Of a stretch of 64,000 bases of DNA, positions 5,994 to 16,308 are shown piece after piece. Every line of letters starts with the position of its first letter. The stretch's first letter is position 1. The stretch spans positions 1 to 64,000 of the forward strand of contig JALNXB010000001.1 of NCBI GenBank assembly GCA_023230585.1, read 5' to 3'. The translations under genes were made by a program, and so were the position numbers. Below the pieces are notes generated by a model. It saw only the letters and a list, made by a program, of their open reading frames with translations. It searched no databases and was not told the origin of the DNA. The stretch is from a bacterium (lineage in GTDB: Bacteria; Ratteibacteria; UBA8468; B48-G9; JAFGKM01).

Positions 5994-8900
5994 ATGAGTG
6001 CAAAAAAATATTCTGCTTTACTTCTTTTTGTTTTGACAATTCTTTTCTGCAATAGTGTTGTCTGTTTTGCTGACTGGCCTATGTGGGGTGCAGATTCACA
6101 AAGAAGTTTTTCTGTTGACGCTACTATTCCAGAAAACCTTCAACTTCGCTGGGTAAAAGAACTTGGTAAACCATAGTTTGCTTGGCCGTTTCAGTTTGAA
6201 GAATATTTTACTGCTGGCAACCCTGCAAGAATTGGGAAAACGGCTTTTGACCTTTCTTATGAACCGGTAGCCGCTGAAGGAAAACTCTTTGTACCTTCAA
6301 TGAAAGCAGACAAAGTTACTGCCTACTTAGCAGATACAGGTGAGGAATTATGGCGTTATTATGCAAATGGTCCAGTAAGGCTTGCTCCTGCATATTCTAA
6401 AGGTAGGTTATACTTTGTTTCAGATGATGGTTATTTATATTGTTTAAATGCTAATTCAGGTACTCTGGTATGGAAGTTTAAAGGATTCTTTTCTGAAGGG
6501 AGAAACCTTATAGGAAATGAACGGTTGATAAGTATGTGGCCTGCCAGAGGCGGACCTGTGTTGGCAGACGGGATTGTCTATTTTGCCTCAGGAATTCTTC
6601 CTTTTGAAGGTGTCTTTATACATGCTGTTGATGCAGAGACAGGAAAATCGGTTTGGACAAACAGTACAAGCGGTTCAATGTGGAGTCATCACCAACATGG
6701 AGGCGCTTGGGCTTATGGGGGTATATCACCTCAGGGTTATCTTGTTGTTGCAGGCGATAGACTTATTGTTTCAGGTGGCAGAACAACCCCTGCTGTTTAT
6801 GACAGAACAACAGGCGAGTTTCAATATTACAGGCAAGAAAACGCAATAATAGGTAAAGGCGCTGGCGGCTATATGGTTTCTGCTTGGGATGGGTGGTTTG
6901 CTAACCACGGGATGTTATATTCTCTTGAAAACGGTGCTCAATATGGGGCTGTACCTATTTCTGTTATAACCAAAAATGCTATTATAGGAGTTGACAATGG
7001 CACTTTAATTGCTCACAAATCACAATTAAAAAGAAAAGAAGTCAAAATTAAGGACAGACTTGGCAGAGGAGCTGTTAAAGCTGAATATTCTATTGAAAAA
7101 TTATGGAATGATACCAATATTAAAAACATTAAAAGACTCCATTTTAGAGCAGGTCAATATTTGGCTGTAAATATTGATGGACAAAAAGCTGGACTGATTA
7201 AGCTTAGCAATGACGGCAAACCAGATAAACTTGTTTGGCAGTATGATATTAAAGACAACATTTGGGATATGCTTACAGCAGAAGGAAAATTATATATTAT
7301 TACAGAAAGCGGTAAAATATATTGTTTTGGAGAAACAACAGGTAGCCAACCTCGTTCTTTTGTTGAAGGACAAACTGCTTATAAGCCCGCAGAAGAGTAT
7401 ATGACACAAGCCGACAATATCATTTCACAAACAGGAGTAACCGGTGGGTATGCTCTCTGCGTAGATGCTGGAAACGGAGATTTGATAAAAGCTTTAATTG
7501 ATAAAACTTCTCTCCATATAATATCACTTGAAAAGAACGAAAAACAACTTGAGAGTTTGAGACGCCGTTTCGATGGCTCAGGAGATTACGGTAAACGGGT
7601 AACTTTTCTTAACAATGATATCCTGAACCTTCCTTTACCTCCCTATATGTCTGAGTTGATTATTTTAACAAACGACACTTGTTCAGAAGAGCATCTAAAC
7701 AAAGCGTTCTATTCGTTAAGGCCTTATAACGGCAAGATTTATATTGATAATCCAAGCACAGATTTGCAAGTACTTTTCACAAAACTTAACCTTGAAAATG
7801 GAAAACTAACATCAGGTGAAGGTTTTGCAATCATCTCTCGTGAAGGTGCTCTAAAAGGAGCCGGTCAATGGACACACCAATACTCAGGTGCTTCTAACAG
7901 AGCATATTCGGATGATGAACTTGTAAAACCGCCTCTTGGAGTGTTATGGTTTGGAGGTACTTCCAACCTTAATGCTTTGCCACGACACCAAAATGGTCCT
8001 ATCCCACAGGTAGCAGGTGGTAGATTGGTGATACTTGGAATTAATACAATAAGCGCAAGGTGCGTATATACAGGTAGAGAGTTGTGGGTTAAAGAAATCC
8101 CAGGTATAGGACATCCTTTTACTTCACTTGAACATGAAGAAATATTTTTTGATAGCAGAGAAGTGTATATGCCGAGTGCTCCCGGGGCAAACTTTATAGG
8201 AAGCCCTTATGTTACATTACCTGATACAATATATGTAATAGATAAAGAAAAAATACTGCTTCTTGACCCTGATACTGGTAAAACAAAAAAAGAGTTCCGT
8301 CTACCTTTTGTTGAGAGAATGAACAGGTACGAATGGGGACACATCCTTGTTTGGGAAGATTTACTTGTTGCAACAGTTGACCCTCAGTACTTTGATGATG
8401 CACTTGCAGGAGATATAGGCAACTGGAACGCTACTTCCAGCACTATGCTTCTTGTTATGAATAGATATAATGGGAAAGTATTATGGGCTAAAAAAGCTGA
8501 TAAGATAGGGTTTAGGCATAACGCTATTATTGCTGGTAACGGTAAATTGTTTGTTGTTGATGGGTTGTCCAGCAGACTTGTTGACAATATTAGAAGAAGA
8601 GGGTTTGAAGGGCAGACAGAATCTATGCTTATCTCTTTTGATATAAGAACAGGTAAAGAAATCTGGAAGAACGAAAAAGATATATTTGGAACTTGGTTAA
8701 GTTATTATGATGATAGAGATATACTTATTCAAGGAGGTAGGCACGGTCAAAGAGGTGTTCCTGTTGACGAGCCAAGCAACAAAATGATAGCTTTTAAAGG
8801 AGAGACAGGAGAAGAGTTGTGGGAACAAAAATATAGATATTCAGGACCTGTTAGTTTACATGAAAAAATGATAGTCCCCGGCAGACCCGGAGAAAAAGTT

Positions 8901-9785
8901 GTAGATCCGGTAACTGGAGGTTTTTTCCAAGTTGACAACCCGTTTACGGGAGATAAGTACGACTGGAGTTATTTTAGAACTTATGGATGCGGAACTATGA
9001 ACTCAAGCAAATATTTTGTTATGTTCCGTTCAGGAGCTGCAGGGTTTAACGATCTGTACAATTTTGGAGGTACAGGTAATTTCGGAGGGTTTAAAGCAAG
9101 TTGTACAAATAACCTTGTAGCAGCAGACGGAGTTTTCAATGCGCCTGATGTTACAAGAACCTGTACCTGTGCTTACCAGTTACAAACATCTTTAGCGATG
9201 GTTCATAACCCTGCAACAGAGATGTGGACACATAACCATAGGTTGACAGTTGGAACAGGATTTATTAAATCTCTCGGCATCAACTTTGGAGCTCCCGGCA
9301 ATAGGAGAGAAAACGGTGTTCTTTGGGTTGAATACCCCAAAGTTTATCCGTCAGGTCCAGATGTAGGTGTTGAACTGCAAACAAACAATCCTGAGTGGTT
9401 CCGTAACCACGCTTCATGGATAAAGAACCCTCAAGATGGATATGCTTGGGTTGCGTCTTATGGAATTAAGGGTATAGAAAATGTTAATGTAAATCTTGCT
9501 CCTGGAGGAAAGACTACGTTGTATGATGTTGTGCTATACTTTGCTGAACCCGAAGAGATAGGGGTTGGTAAAAGGGTTTTTGATGTTTATGTTCAAGGAG
9601 AAAAGACGCTTAGAGATTTTGATGTAGTCAAACAAGCAGGAGGAGAACGAAGGGTTGTAACAGTTCAACTTAAAAATGTCATTGTAAAAGACGTCTTGGA
9701 AATATCTTTTAAAACGGTAAACAGTTCTTTGCCTCCTATAATATCTGGTATAGAAATTGTAGCAAGCGCTCAGCAAAATCAATAA
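5994..9785 (+). CDS. Exported PQQ-like beta-propeller protein with methyltransferase-like insert; in-frame TAG at codon 61
   Basis: One frame of 1,264 codons runs from ATG 5994 to TAA 9785, broken only by TAG at 6174-6176 (codon 61). Sequence after the TAG continues the same protein (FAWPFQFEEYFTAGNPAR), so an intact ORF proper would start at the internal ATG 6300. Residues 1-26 are a signal peptide (LLLFVLTILFCNSVVCFA). Propeller repeats of PQQ/BamB type (TGEELWRYY, SGTLVWKFKG, TGKEIWKNE, TGEELWEQK) fill both halves. Between about residues 470 and 620 lies a class I methyltransferase-like Rossmann segment (ALCVDAGNGDLI, then LHIISLEKNEKQLESL). The C-terminus is a beta-rich domain of unknown role. 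Elsewhere in the window TAG ends normal genes (10888, 48481), so the internal TAG is probably a mutation or a sequencing error. Ribosome-binding site GGGGAG. Confidence 0.8.
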
Positions 9786-9798
9786 AGAGAGGTTCAAA

Positions 9799-10890
9799 AT
9801 GTTTAAAGTTACTGCAAATTGGTTCTGGAAAGTTTTGTTTTTACTTATATTGTGTATCTCTTTCAAACTCACAGCAGACCAAACTGAGGTAATACATATA
9901 GACCGTGCGATTATAGAGAAAAATCTTGGCAAAGGCTCAACGCCCACTCTTCCTTTTTATCCTGCTGGCATAACAGAAATAAAGATATGTAACGCAAACG
10001 AAGTAGAGACAATCGTTAAGAGTCTTCACACTGAAAGACACTTTCAAGGAATAGTAAAACTTTTGGTTGACGGCAAACATATCGAAGAAAAGAAGGTTGA
10101 TTTACCTCCAGGAAGAACGGTGCCCGTAACATTTAAGTTGCCGTTTATTTTGGAATCAAAACACGAAATCAAGATACTCTTAAGTTATAATAAACCAGAC
10201 GACCTGCTTGAATGGGAGAAATCTCTCAATTTTAATGAAAGAGAAGCGGTTAACCAGATTGATATAGGCGTGTACAACAAGATCTATTTTGTTCCCTCTT
10301 TGGTTAAGGTTGATGGAAATCTTTCCGAGTGGAAAGATACAAAACCTCTGATACTAAACAGCAAAGGAGATGTTTTTTTAGCCAAAGATAGAGACAAATG
10401 GAAAGGTCCTGATGATTTAAGCGCAAAGATATATCTTGGGTGGGATAATGAACACATTTATATTGCGGCTGAAGTAAAAGATGATAAACATTGCAACCTT
10501 CAACCTGCCAATACTCTTTGGGATGGGGATGCCATTCAGTTTGCTTTTGCACCTTTATCAATTGTAACTATAACTCCAATAAATTTAGGAGTAGCCTTAT
10601 CAAAAGGGCAATCTATTTCTAAACGTTGGAGAGGTGGAGTAAGCGGACTATTTAACAGAAGTGAATATATAGTTAAACGAGATGAAGAGAAAAAAGTTAC
10701 TTATTACGAAATAAAGATACCTTGTAGTTCTCTTAATATAGAAGGTAGGAAAGGTCAAATGTTTGGTTTTAACATTGTGGTTTTTGACGATGATGACGAA
10801 AAAGGACATAAATACTGGATGCAACTTGCACCTGGGCTTGCGCCCAGTTTAAGAGCAGGACAATTTAAAAATTATGTTTTATGGAAATAG
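9799..10890 (+). CDS. Secreted CBM9-like protein, paralogue 1
   Basis: This 363-residue exported protein has a signal peptide (about 1-26, LFLLILCISFKLTADQ). Its first half carries beta-rich repeats (GRTVPVTFKLPF). The C-terminal half (about 165-363) resembles family 9 carbohydrate-binding/DOMON-like modules: VKVDGNLSEWKD, SAKIYLGWDNEHIYIAAEVKDD, LWDGDAIQFAF, YYEIKIP and FGFNIVVFDDD. Such modules bind glycans or sugar ends outside the cell. The gene follows the propeller gene by 13 nt and is nearly duplicated by the gene at 11194, so the two likely serve related ligands. It ends with TAG. No catalytic domain is visible; its role as a surface binding protein is inferred. Confidence 0.78.
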   Translation: MFKVTANWFWKVLFLLILCISFKLTADQTEVIHIDRAIIEKNLGKGSTPTLPFYPAGITEIKICNANEVETIVKSLHTERHFQGIVKLLVDGKHIEEKKVDLPPGRTVPVTFKLPFILESKHEIKILLSYNKPDDLLEWEKSLNFNEREAVNQIDIGVYNKIYFVPSLVKVDGNLSEWKDTKPLILNSKGDVFLAKDRDKWKGPDDLSAKIYLGWDNEHIYIAAEVKDDKHCNLQPANTLWDGDAIQFAFAPLSIVTITPINLGVALSKGQSISKRWRGGVSGLFNRSEYIVKRDEEKKVTYYEIKIPCSSLNIEGRKGQMFGFNIVVFDDDDEKGHKYWMQLAPGLAPSLRAGQFKNYVLWK

Positions 10891-11193
10891 ATTTGTATAA
10901 GTTGAGGGATTTGGTTTTAAATAGGGTTAACATAATGGAATCATTCGTTGAAACATCATATCAGAATTAAGGTTGTGTCAAAAAATAGATGTAAAACAAA
11001 TGCTCATAAAGATAAAGGCGGGGATAAAAGAAGAGATTGTCGCAGTCACATAAAACGTTTCAACCTACGCCAAGGTATACCTGCCGAAGTTTGTAGTTTA
11101 GCATAGGTTGGCTTCAGCAGATATGCCTTCGCAACTATTGCTTAAAGCATAGCCAAGTTTAGCAGAAGCAGAATTAACAAAGAGAGGTATAAA
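10891..11193. repeat. Intergenic stretch with inverted-copy dispersed repeat
   Basis: No gene is present. 11056-11161 is a near reverse complement of 34697-34803 (CAACCTACGCCAAGGTATAC, GTTTGTAGTTTAGC and CAGCAGATATGCC are recognisable parts). It separates the two CBM9-like paralogues, so it was either inserted into the cluster or duplicated with it. Confidence 0.6.
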
Positions 11194-12291
11194 ATGGTTA
11201 AAGTTACTGAGAATCTTTGCTGGAAGATTATATTTTTAGTTATAGTGTGTATCTCTTTTCAAGTTAAAGCAGACCAAACTGAGGTAATACATATAGACCG
11301 CAAGATTATAGAACAAAATATTGGCGAAACTTCACCTCCAACCCTTCCTTTTTATCCTGCAGGCGTAACAAACATAAAGATATGTAACGCAAACGAGGTA
11401 GATACACTAATTAGAAGCCTTCACACCGAAAGAGAGTTTAAAGTAAACGCATCACTGTTAATTGATGGTAAAAAGATTGGTGAAAAAAAGGTTACTTTAC
11501 CTCCAGGAAGAACAGTACCGGTAACATTTAAACTACCGTTTATTTTAAACTCAAAACACGAAATAAAAGTGCTCCTAAACTACGAAAAACCAGATAACTT
11601 ACTTGAATGGGAGAAGGCTCTCAACTTTAGTAAGAGAGAAGCAGTTACAAATATTGATATAGACACATACAACAAAATTGCTTTTGTTCCGTTTAAGGTT
11701 AAAATTGATGGAGATATCTCTGAGTGGAAAGGTATTGAACCTATTGTGTTTCATAATAAAAAAGATGTTTTTCCAGTAAAAGAGAGGGATAAATGGAAAG
11801 GACCTGATGATTTAAGCGCTAAAATATATCTTGGATGGGACGATAAAAATATGTATATTGCCGCTGAGGTAAAAGATGATAAACATTTTAACCTTCAATC
11901 AGCTAAAAACCTCTGGGATGGGGATGCTATTCAGTTTGCGTTTGTACCTTTTTCGGTTAAAGTAAGAGAATTGGTAACAAATGTGGGAGTATCTTTATCA
12001 AAAGGGCGCTCTCTTGCTTACAGATGGGGTTCAGGTGGAAGCAGTAGGTTAATTGCAAGAAGCGTATACGCAGTTAAACGGGACGAAGAGAAAAAAGTTA
12101 CCTATTACGAAATACAAATGCCTACTACTTCTATTAGGTTTCCAGCTAAAAACGGTCAAATGTTTAGTTTTAATATTGTAGTGTTTGATGATGATAATGG
12201 CAAAGGACATAAATACTGGATGGAACTTACCCCTGGGCTTGCTAACAAAGTTAAAGCCGAACAATTTAAAAACTATATCTTATGGAAATAA
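11194..12291 (+). CDS. Secreted CBM9-like protein, paralogue 2
   Basis: This 365-residue protein aligns with the preceding paralogue along its full length. It has a signal peptide (IFLVIVCISFQVKADQ), the shared segment TEVIHIDRKIIEQN, the GRTVPVTFKLPF motif, then the CBM9/DOMON-like half with VKIDGDISEWKG, AKIYLGWDDKNMYIAAEVKDD, LWDGDAIQFAF and FSFNIVVFDDD. Divergence is concentrated in the loop after IQFAF (KVRELVTNVGVSLSKGR versus TITPINLGVALSKGQ), the region most likely to shape ligand choice. AAGAGAGGT precedes the ATG, as in paralogue 1. Its stop overlaps the start of the next gene by 10 nt, so the two are translationally linked. Confidence 0.78.
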   Translation: MVKVTENLCWKIIFLVIVCISFQVKADQTEVIHIDRKIIEQNIGETSPPTLPFYPAGVTNIKICNANEVDTLIRSLHTEREFKVNASLLIDGKKIGEKKVTLPPGRTVPVTFKLPFILNSKHEIKVLLNYEKPDNLLEWEKALNFSKREAVTNIDIDTYNKIAFVPFKVKIDGDISEWKGIEPIVFHNKKDVFPVKERDKWKGPDDLSAKIYLGWDDKNMYIAAEVKDDKHFNLQSAKNLWDGDAIQFAFVPFSVKVRELVTNVGVSLSKGRSLAYRWGSGGSSRLIARSVYAVKRDEEKKVTYYEIQMPTTSIRFPAKNGQMFSFNIVVFDDDNGKGHKYWMELTPGLANKVKAEQFKNYILWK

Positions 12292-13511
12292 AATTTAAAG
12301 TTTATATATTTTTTCTTATAATATTTTTAAACTGGTGTAGTTTTGCTTGTGAGGTACCTGTTTTCAAGTATGCGATGGAATTTTGGAGTTCCGATAAATA
12401 TGATATATATATTTTTAATAGCGGTGAGTTAAAAAACCAAAAAGATAAAAATACCTTTAATATTATTAATGAAGCAAGTCTCGCTGACTATAAAAGTTCT
12501 CAAGCAAATGTTAACCTCCATTTTGTAGATTTAACCTCAAATAAAGTTACAGCTCAAGAGCGCAAGTTATGGGAAGAACAGAAAGCAGATAAACAACCCT
12601 GGATTGCTGTATATTATCCTTTCGTTCACGGTAAAGAGAGGAAGGTTTGGGCAGGATATTTTGGGGATGTGAACCCTAACTTTTTATTGACTTCTCCAAA
12701 ACGGCAAGAGATAGTTAAACTACTCCTTGAAGGAGAATCTGCTGTATGGGTATTTCTTGAAAGCGGTAATAAAAATGCTGACAGTAGAGCCTTAAGACTA
12801 TTAAACAGAGAATTGATGCGACTTGAAAGGACCTTAAAACTTCCTATCCCAGAAACTTGGGGTTGGGCAGGTTCAGCAGAAAGTATTGACATAAATATAG
12901 GTACTGAAGCGGCTGCAGATACTGAAATTAGTTTTTCTGTATTAACTCTTAGCCGAGATGACCCTGCTGAAGAAATATTGCTGAATACGCTACTGAAAAG
13001 TGAGAAAGATTTACATAAATATACAGGACAACCAATGGTATTTCCTATTTATGGTCGTGGGTTAATACTGTACGCTCTTATAGGTAACGGAATAAATGAG
13101 TGGACTCTAAATAAAGCAGGAGAATTTCTTACAGGCCCTTGCTCTTGCGAGGTAAAGGCAGGAAATCCTGGAATAGATATGCTTTTAAGGGTGAATTGGG
13201 ATAGTCGTAAAACTTTTGCAATACCTCAAGAAGCCCCTCCTCTTACGGGTGTGTCTGAGTTTTTTTCGAGAGTAGAAAAGGAGAAAGAGATTGCAGAGCA
13301 ATTGGAAGAACAAGAGGTCTTAACAATAGAAGAAACTGCTGAAAAAAACAACGACTTGACAACCATTACAAATTTAGATACAATACAAACTATAAACGGT
13401 AATAATGTTGCCAGTACAAAAACACCTATTAATTTGAAAATAGTTTTACCAATTGCGTTGGTTCTGGTGTTGGCTATAACAACATTTTTTATTACTAAAA
13501 ACAAGTCTTAA
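12282..13511 (+). CDS. Exported, C-terminally membrane-anchored protein of unknown function
   Basis: This 409-residue protein has an N-terminal export signal ending ...LNWCSFACEVPVFKYAM, where the cysteine could be a lipid attachment site with a poor lipobox. A single hydrophobic segment near the C-terminus (about 385-403, VLPIALVLVLAITTFFI) is followed by a lysine-rich tail. The body has a GYFGDVNPNFLLTSPKR stretch, GESAVWVFLESGN, and a patch with CSCEV. I do not recognise an enzyme signature. Proteins opening with a similar C-VPVF-YA-E-W pattern occur in PVC-type bacteria next to FtsX-like permeases, which matches the neighbour. It overlaps the upstream gene by 10 nt and is 12 nt from the permease, so it is likely an accessory of that transporter. 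Confidence 0.7.
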   Translation: MEIKFKVYIFFLIIFLNWCSFACEVPVFKYAMEFWSSDKYDIYIFNSGELKNQKDKNTFNIINEASLADYKSSQANVNLHFVDLTSNKVTAQERKLWEEQKADKQPWIAVYYPFVHGKERKVWAGYFGDVNPNFLLTSPKRQEIVKLLLEGESAVWVFLESGNKNADSRALRLLNRELMRLERTLKLPIPETWGWAGSAESIDINIGTEAAADTEISFSVLTLSRDDPAEEILLNTLLKSEKDLHKYTGQPMVFPIYGRGLILYALIGNGINEWTLNKAGEFLTGPCSCEVKAGNPGIDMLLRVNWDSRKTFAIPQEAPPLTGVSEFFSRVEKEKEIAEQLEEQEVLTIEETAEKNNDLTTITNLDTIQTINGNNVASTKTPINLKIVLPIALVLVLAITTFFITKNKS

Positions 13512-13523
13512 AGGGAGTAAATA

Positions 13524-14831
13524 ATGAAAATAAATCGCCTTGTTATAAAAGAACTTTCTTTTAGAAAAATCAATTTTCTTTTGTTACTTATTGCTGCGTC
13601 TGTTGCTGTTGCCGCTTTTGTTGGAACTCATTCGAGTATGAAAGTATTTGATGTAACAACCGAAGAAATTATTCTACAGAAAGAGGCAGAAACCAAAGAA
13701 TCTATGTTAAAACTTGAAGACGATTATAGAGTAATTATGAAAAGGTTGGGTTATAATGCTTTGATAATTCATAAAAATGAAGATATATCAAACTTACGAA
13801 CAAGAGGGTACCCAACTCTTTTTATGCCAGAAGAAGGTGCAGTAAAACTTGGTAAGAGTGGCACAAAACGTTTGAACCATCTTTTGCCTTTTATTCAAAC
13901 ATCAATTTATTGGCCTGAACAACAGAGAAATATTATTGTTTCTGGTATAAAACACCAAGTACCGGTGTCTGCAAAAAAATTTCATATTGATGAAGAAGGT
14001 GGCTATAAAGACCCTATAACACCTCCATTGCAAGCAGGAACAACAAATATAGGATACGAGATAGCCAATAAAATGAAACTTTCAGAAGGAAGCGCTATTA
14101 AAATAAAAGGAGAAGAGTTTGTTGTAAACACAGTTTACCCACAAAGGGGCAATGATGATGACCTTACTTTATGGTTACCTATTGACAGGGTACAACAGTG
14201 GCTTGGTAAACAAGGACAGATAAACGGAATTTTTGCTTTACAGTGCGTATGTCAAGGAACAGAAGACCTGCTTCTTACTATAAAAAAAGAGGTAGCGGCT
14301 GTTCTGCCTGACGCCCAAGTTATTGGGTTTGGCTCTATAGCGGCTGTTAGACAGGATGCCCGTAAGCGGGCTTCAGTAGCCCATAAAGCAGCAATGGAAG
14401 CAGAACTAAAGAATAGAGCAGAACTTCGTAAAGCAAGAGAACAACTCTTTTCTATTGCAGTTCCTTCAATTATTGCGATATCTGTTATTCTTATAACAGT
14501 GTTATCGTTCTTAAATGTTAGAGAAAGACATCTTGAAATAGCTACATTAAGGGCTTTAGGATTCCGCTCGAAACAAATCTTTTACATATTCTTGTCAAGA
14601 GCGTTTCTGGTTGGAATACTTGGAGGTTTTATCGGTTATCTTATAGGCGTTTTTATAGGGGTTTTAGCAGGAAGAGCTTCTCCTTTTGGAGTAGTTTTAT
14701 CATCCATATTTAGTGTCAAACTTTTTGTTGGAGTTCTACTGTTAGCACCTTGTGTCACTATATTTACAAGTTGGGTACCTGCTCTTAATGCTTCAATGAA
14801 AGACCCAGCAACCATACTGAGGGAAGATTAA
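13524..14831 (+). CDS. MacB/FtsX-type ABC permease
   Basis: This 435-residue permease has the layout of LolC/E- and MacB-type mechanotransmission proteins: an N-terminal membrane helix (about 18-36, FLLLLIAASVAVAAFVG), a large extracytoplasmic domain (about 40-300), and three C-terminal helices (about 310-330, 362-385 and 395-420). The FtsX signature lies in ERHLEIATLRALGFRSKQI. It pairs with the ATPase starting at the next base after its stop. Such complexes do not usually transport across the inner membrane but drive lipoproteins or periplasmic partners. Here the partners are probably the exported proteins encoded upstream. Ribosome-binding site AAAGGGAG. Confidence 0.87.
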   Translation: MKINRLVIKELSFRKINFLLLLIAASVAVAAFVGTHSSMKVFDVTTEEIILQKEAETKESMLKLEDDYRVIMKRLGYNALIIHKNEDISNLRTRGYPTLFMPEEGAVKLGKSGTKRLNHLLPFIQTSIYWPEQQRNIIVSGIKHQVPVSAKKFHIDEEGGYKDPITPPLQAGTTNIGYEIANKMKLSEGSAIKIKGEEFVVNTVYPQRGNDDDLTLWLPIDRVQQWLGKQGQINGIFALQCVCQGTEDLLLTIKKEVAAVLPDAQVIGFGSIAAVRQDARKRASVAHKAAMEAELKNRAELRKAREQLFSIAVPSIIAISVILITVLSFLNVRERHLEIATLRALGFRSKQIFYIFLSRAFLVGILGGFIGYLIGVFIGVLAGRASPFGVVLSSIFSVKLFVGVLLLAPCVTIFTSWVPALNASMKDPATILRED

Positions 14832-15491
14832 ATGAATATTTTAACAATTGAAAAAGTAAGTAAAATTTATCATCGTAAACAAGAGAAAGTGGTAGCAATC
14901 AAAGACATCTCTTTGACTTTAAAGAAAGGAGATTTTATTTCAGTAAGAGGTCCAAGTGGTTGTGGAAAAACTACCCTATTACTAACAGCTGGAGGGCTCT
15001 TATCTCCCAGCGAGGGAAAAGTGATTTTTAATGGAAACGACCTGTATAAACTATCACCAGAAGAACGGTCTCATTTTAGGGCAGAAAATATAGGGTTTAT
15101 TTTTCAACAGTTTCATCTAATTCCTTTTTTAACGGTTGAAGAAAACGTGCTTTTACCTTCTTTAGCGGCTTATAAAGAAAAATCTGGGGGTGATGTAAAA
15201 AAAATACTTGAAAACTTGAATCTTGCAGAACGTATAAGCCATTTTCCATCAGAATTGAGTACAGGGGAACGGCAGAGAGTTGCTTTAGCAAGGGCGCTGA
15301 TGAACCGTCCTAAAATTTTGCTTGCAGATGAACCTACAGGTAATCTTGATGAAGAGAATGGAAAAATAGTTTTAGGGTATTTAAGTGAATTTGCTCGTAA
15401 CGGTGGCGCAGTTCTTGTGGTTACACACGACAGGAATGTTGCTGAAAACACAGATAAAAGACTAAATATGGAGAAAGGTGTGTTGTTATAA
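14832..15491 (+). CDS. LolD-like ABC transporter ATP-binding protein
   Basis: This 219-residue ATPase of the LolD/MacB class carries Walker A GPSGCGKTT (40-48), Q-loop FIFQQFHLIPFLTVEENV, signature LSTGERQRVALARAL, Walker B ILLADEPTGNLD and switch H in VVTHDRN. The FQQFxLIPxLTxxENV and ADEPTGNLD wording is characteristic of this subfamily. Its ATG begins directly after the permease TAA, so expression is coupled. It would power the adjacent FtsX-type permease. A short AT-rich gap of 39 nt separates it from the first prepilin-like gene. Confidence 0.9.
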   Translation: MNILTIEKVSKIYHRKQEKVVAIKDISLTLKKGDFISVRGPSGCGKTTLLLTAGGLLSPSEGKVIFNGNDLYKLSPEERSHFRAENIGFIFQQFHLIPFLTVEENVLLPSLAAYKEKSGGDVKKILENLNLAERISHFPSELSTGERQRVALARALMNRPKILLADEPTGNLDEENGKIVLGYLSEFARNGGAVLVVTHDRNVAENTDKRLNMEKGVLL

Positions 15492-15530
15492 CAACAATAA
15501 CTAAAACACACCTATTAAGGAGTTTTTAAA

Positions 15531-16226
15531 ATGCAAAAAAAACAAGTTACATACAAAAAAGGTTTCACACTCATTGAACTGCTTGTTGTAATAGCTATTA
15601 TAGCCATTTTAGCAGGTATGCTTCTACCTGCTCTGGGGAGAGCAAGAGAGAAAGCAAAAGAATCGGTATGCGTAAACAATCTTAAACAGTTAGGGCTTGC
15701 TCTTATGATGTATGCACAGGATTTTGATGAGTTTTTACCAGTAGAGCAAACTATGGGAAACCCTCATCTTCCTTTAACAACAAAACTTAAGCCCTACATT
15801 AGTGATAGGAATGTTTTTTACTGCCCGTCAGCCCCTTCAATAGAACCATCTGCAAATAGTGTTCCACCAAGCAAACCAGAACAATGGGATTCTATTATAA
15901 ATACAGATGAGAACTGGGAAAATGGAAGGATAAGTTATAAATACTATTCATTTATGGAACAAGATGAGGCAAGAAACCCGAATTTTGCTAAAGAAGATGA
16001 CCCACCACCCCATATTTTATCATTACAAAACAGACCTGAAAGATGGCTTATGAGCGACTGGTTCCGTTCAGGCGCTGACAGGTGGCCACACAAACGTGGT
16101 ATGGGACCAAAAGCGGGGATGATACTGGTATTACATCTGGGTGGACATGTAGATATTAATTTTGGTAGACCTCAAGACGGTTATAGAAGTGCTTATCAAT
16201 TAGAAAAACCAAAACAGGTAGATTGA
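15531..16226 (+). CDS. Prepilin-like protein (PVC-type pseudopilin)
   Basis: This 231-residue protein starts with a short basic leader and the type IV prepilin cleavage motif KKGFTLIELLVVIAII, where a prepilin peptidase cuts after Gly and the first helix anchors the protein before assembly. The helix ends in MLLPALGRAREKAKESVCVNNLKQLG, the usual wording of the large prepilin-like families in Lentisphaerota and Planctomycetota. The C-terminal half includes a DVFYCPSAP patch and HLGGHVDINFG, equivalent to the family's conserved terminal GH motif. AAGGAG precedes the start. It differs clearly from the A- and B-type proteins that follow. Function is unknown: likely surface assembly or secretion linked to glycan use. 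Confidence 0.82.
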   Translation: MQKKQVTYKKGFTLIELLVVIAIIAILAGMLLPALGRAREKAKESVCVNNLKQLGLALMMYAQDFDEFLPVEQTMGNPHLPLTTKLKPYISDRNVFYCPSAPSIEPSANSVPPSKPEQWDSIINTDENWENGRISYKYYSFMEQDEARNPNFAKEDDPPPHILSLQNRPERWLMSDWFRSGADRWPHKRGMGPKAGMILVLHLGGHVDINFGRPQDGYRSAYQLEKPKQVD

Positions 16227-16308
16227 TATACTATTTGTTGTTACACATAGCAACTCGTACTCACTCTTATCCCTTTCAGGTATACTTTGTATTATAAAAG
16301 ACTTTTAC

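Noticed and set aside
6174..6176. TAG as a recoded sense codon (pyrrolysine or glutamine)
   Set aside because: TAG ends at least two normal genes here (10888-10890 and 48481-48483) and no suppressor tRNA or Pyl gene is in the window; mutation or error is simpler.
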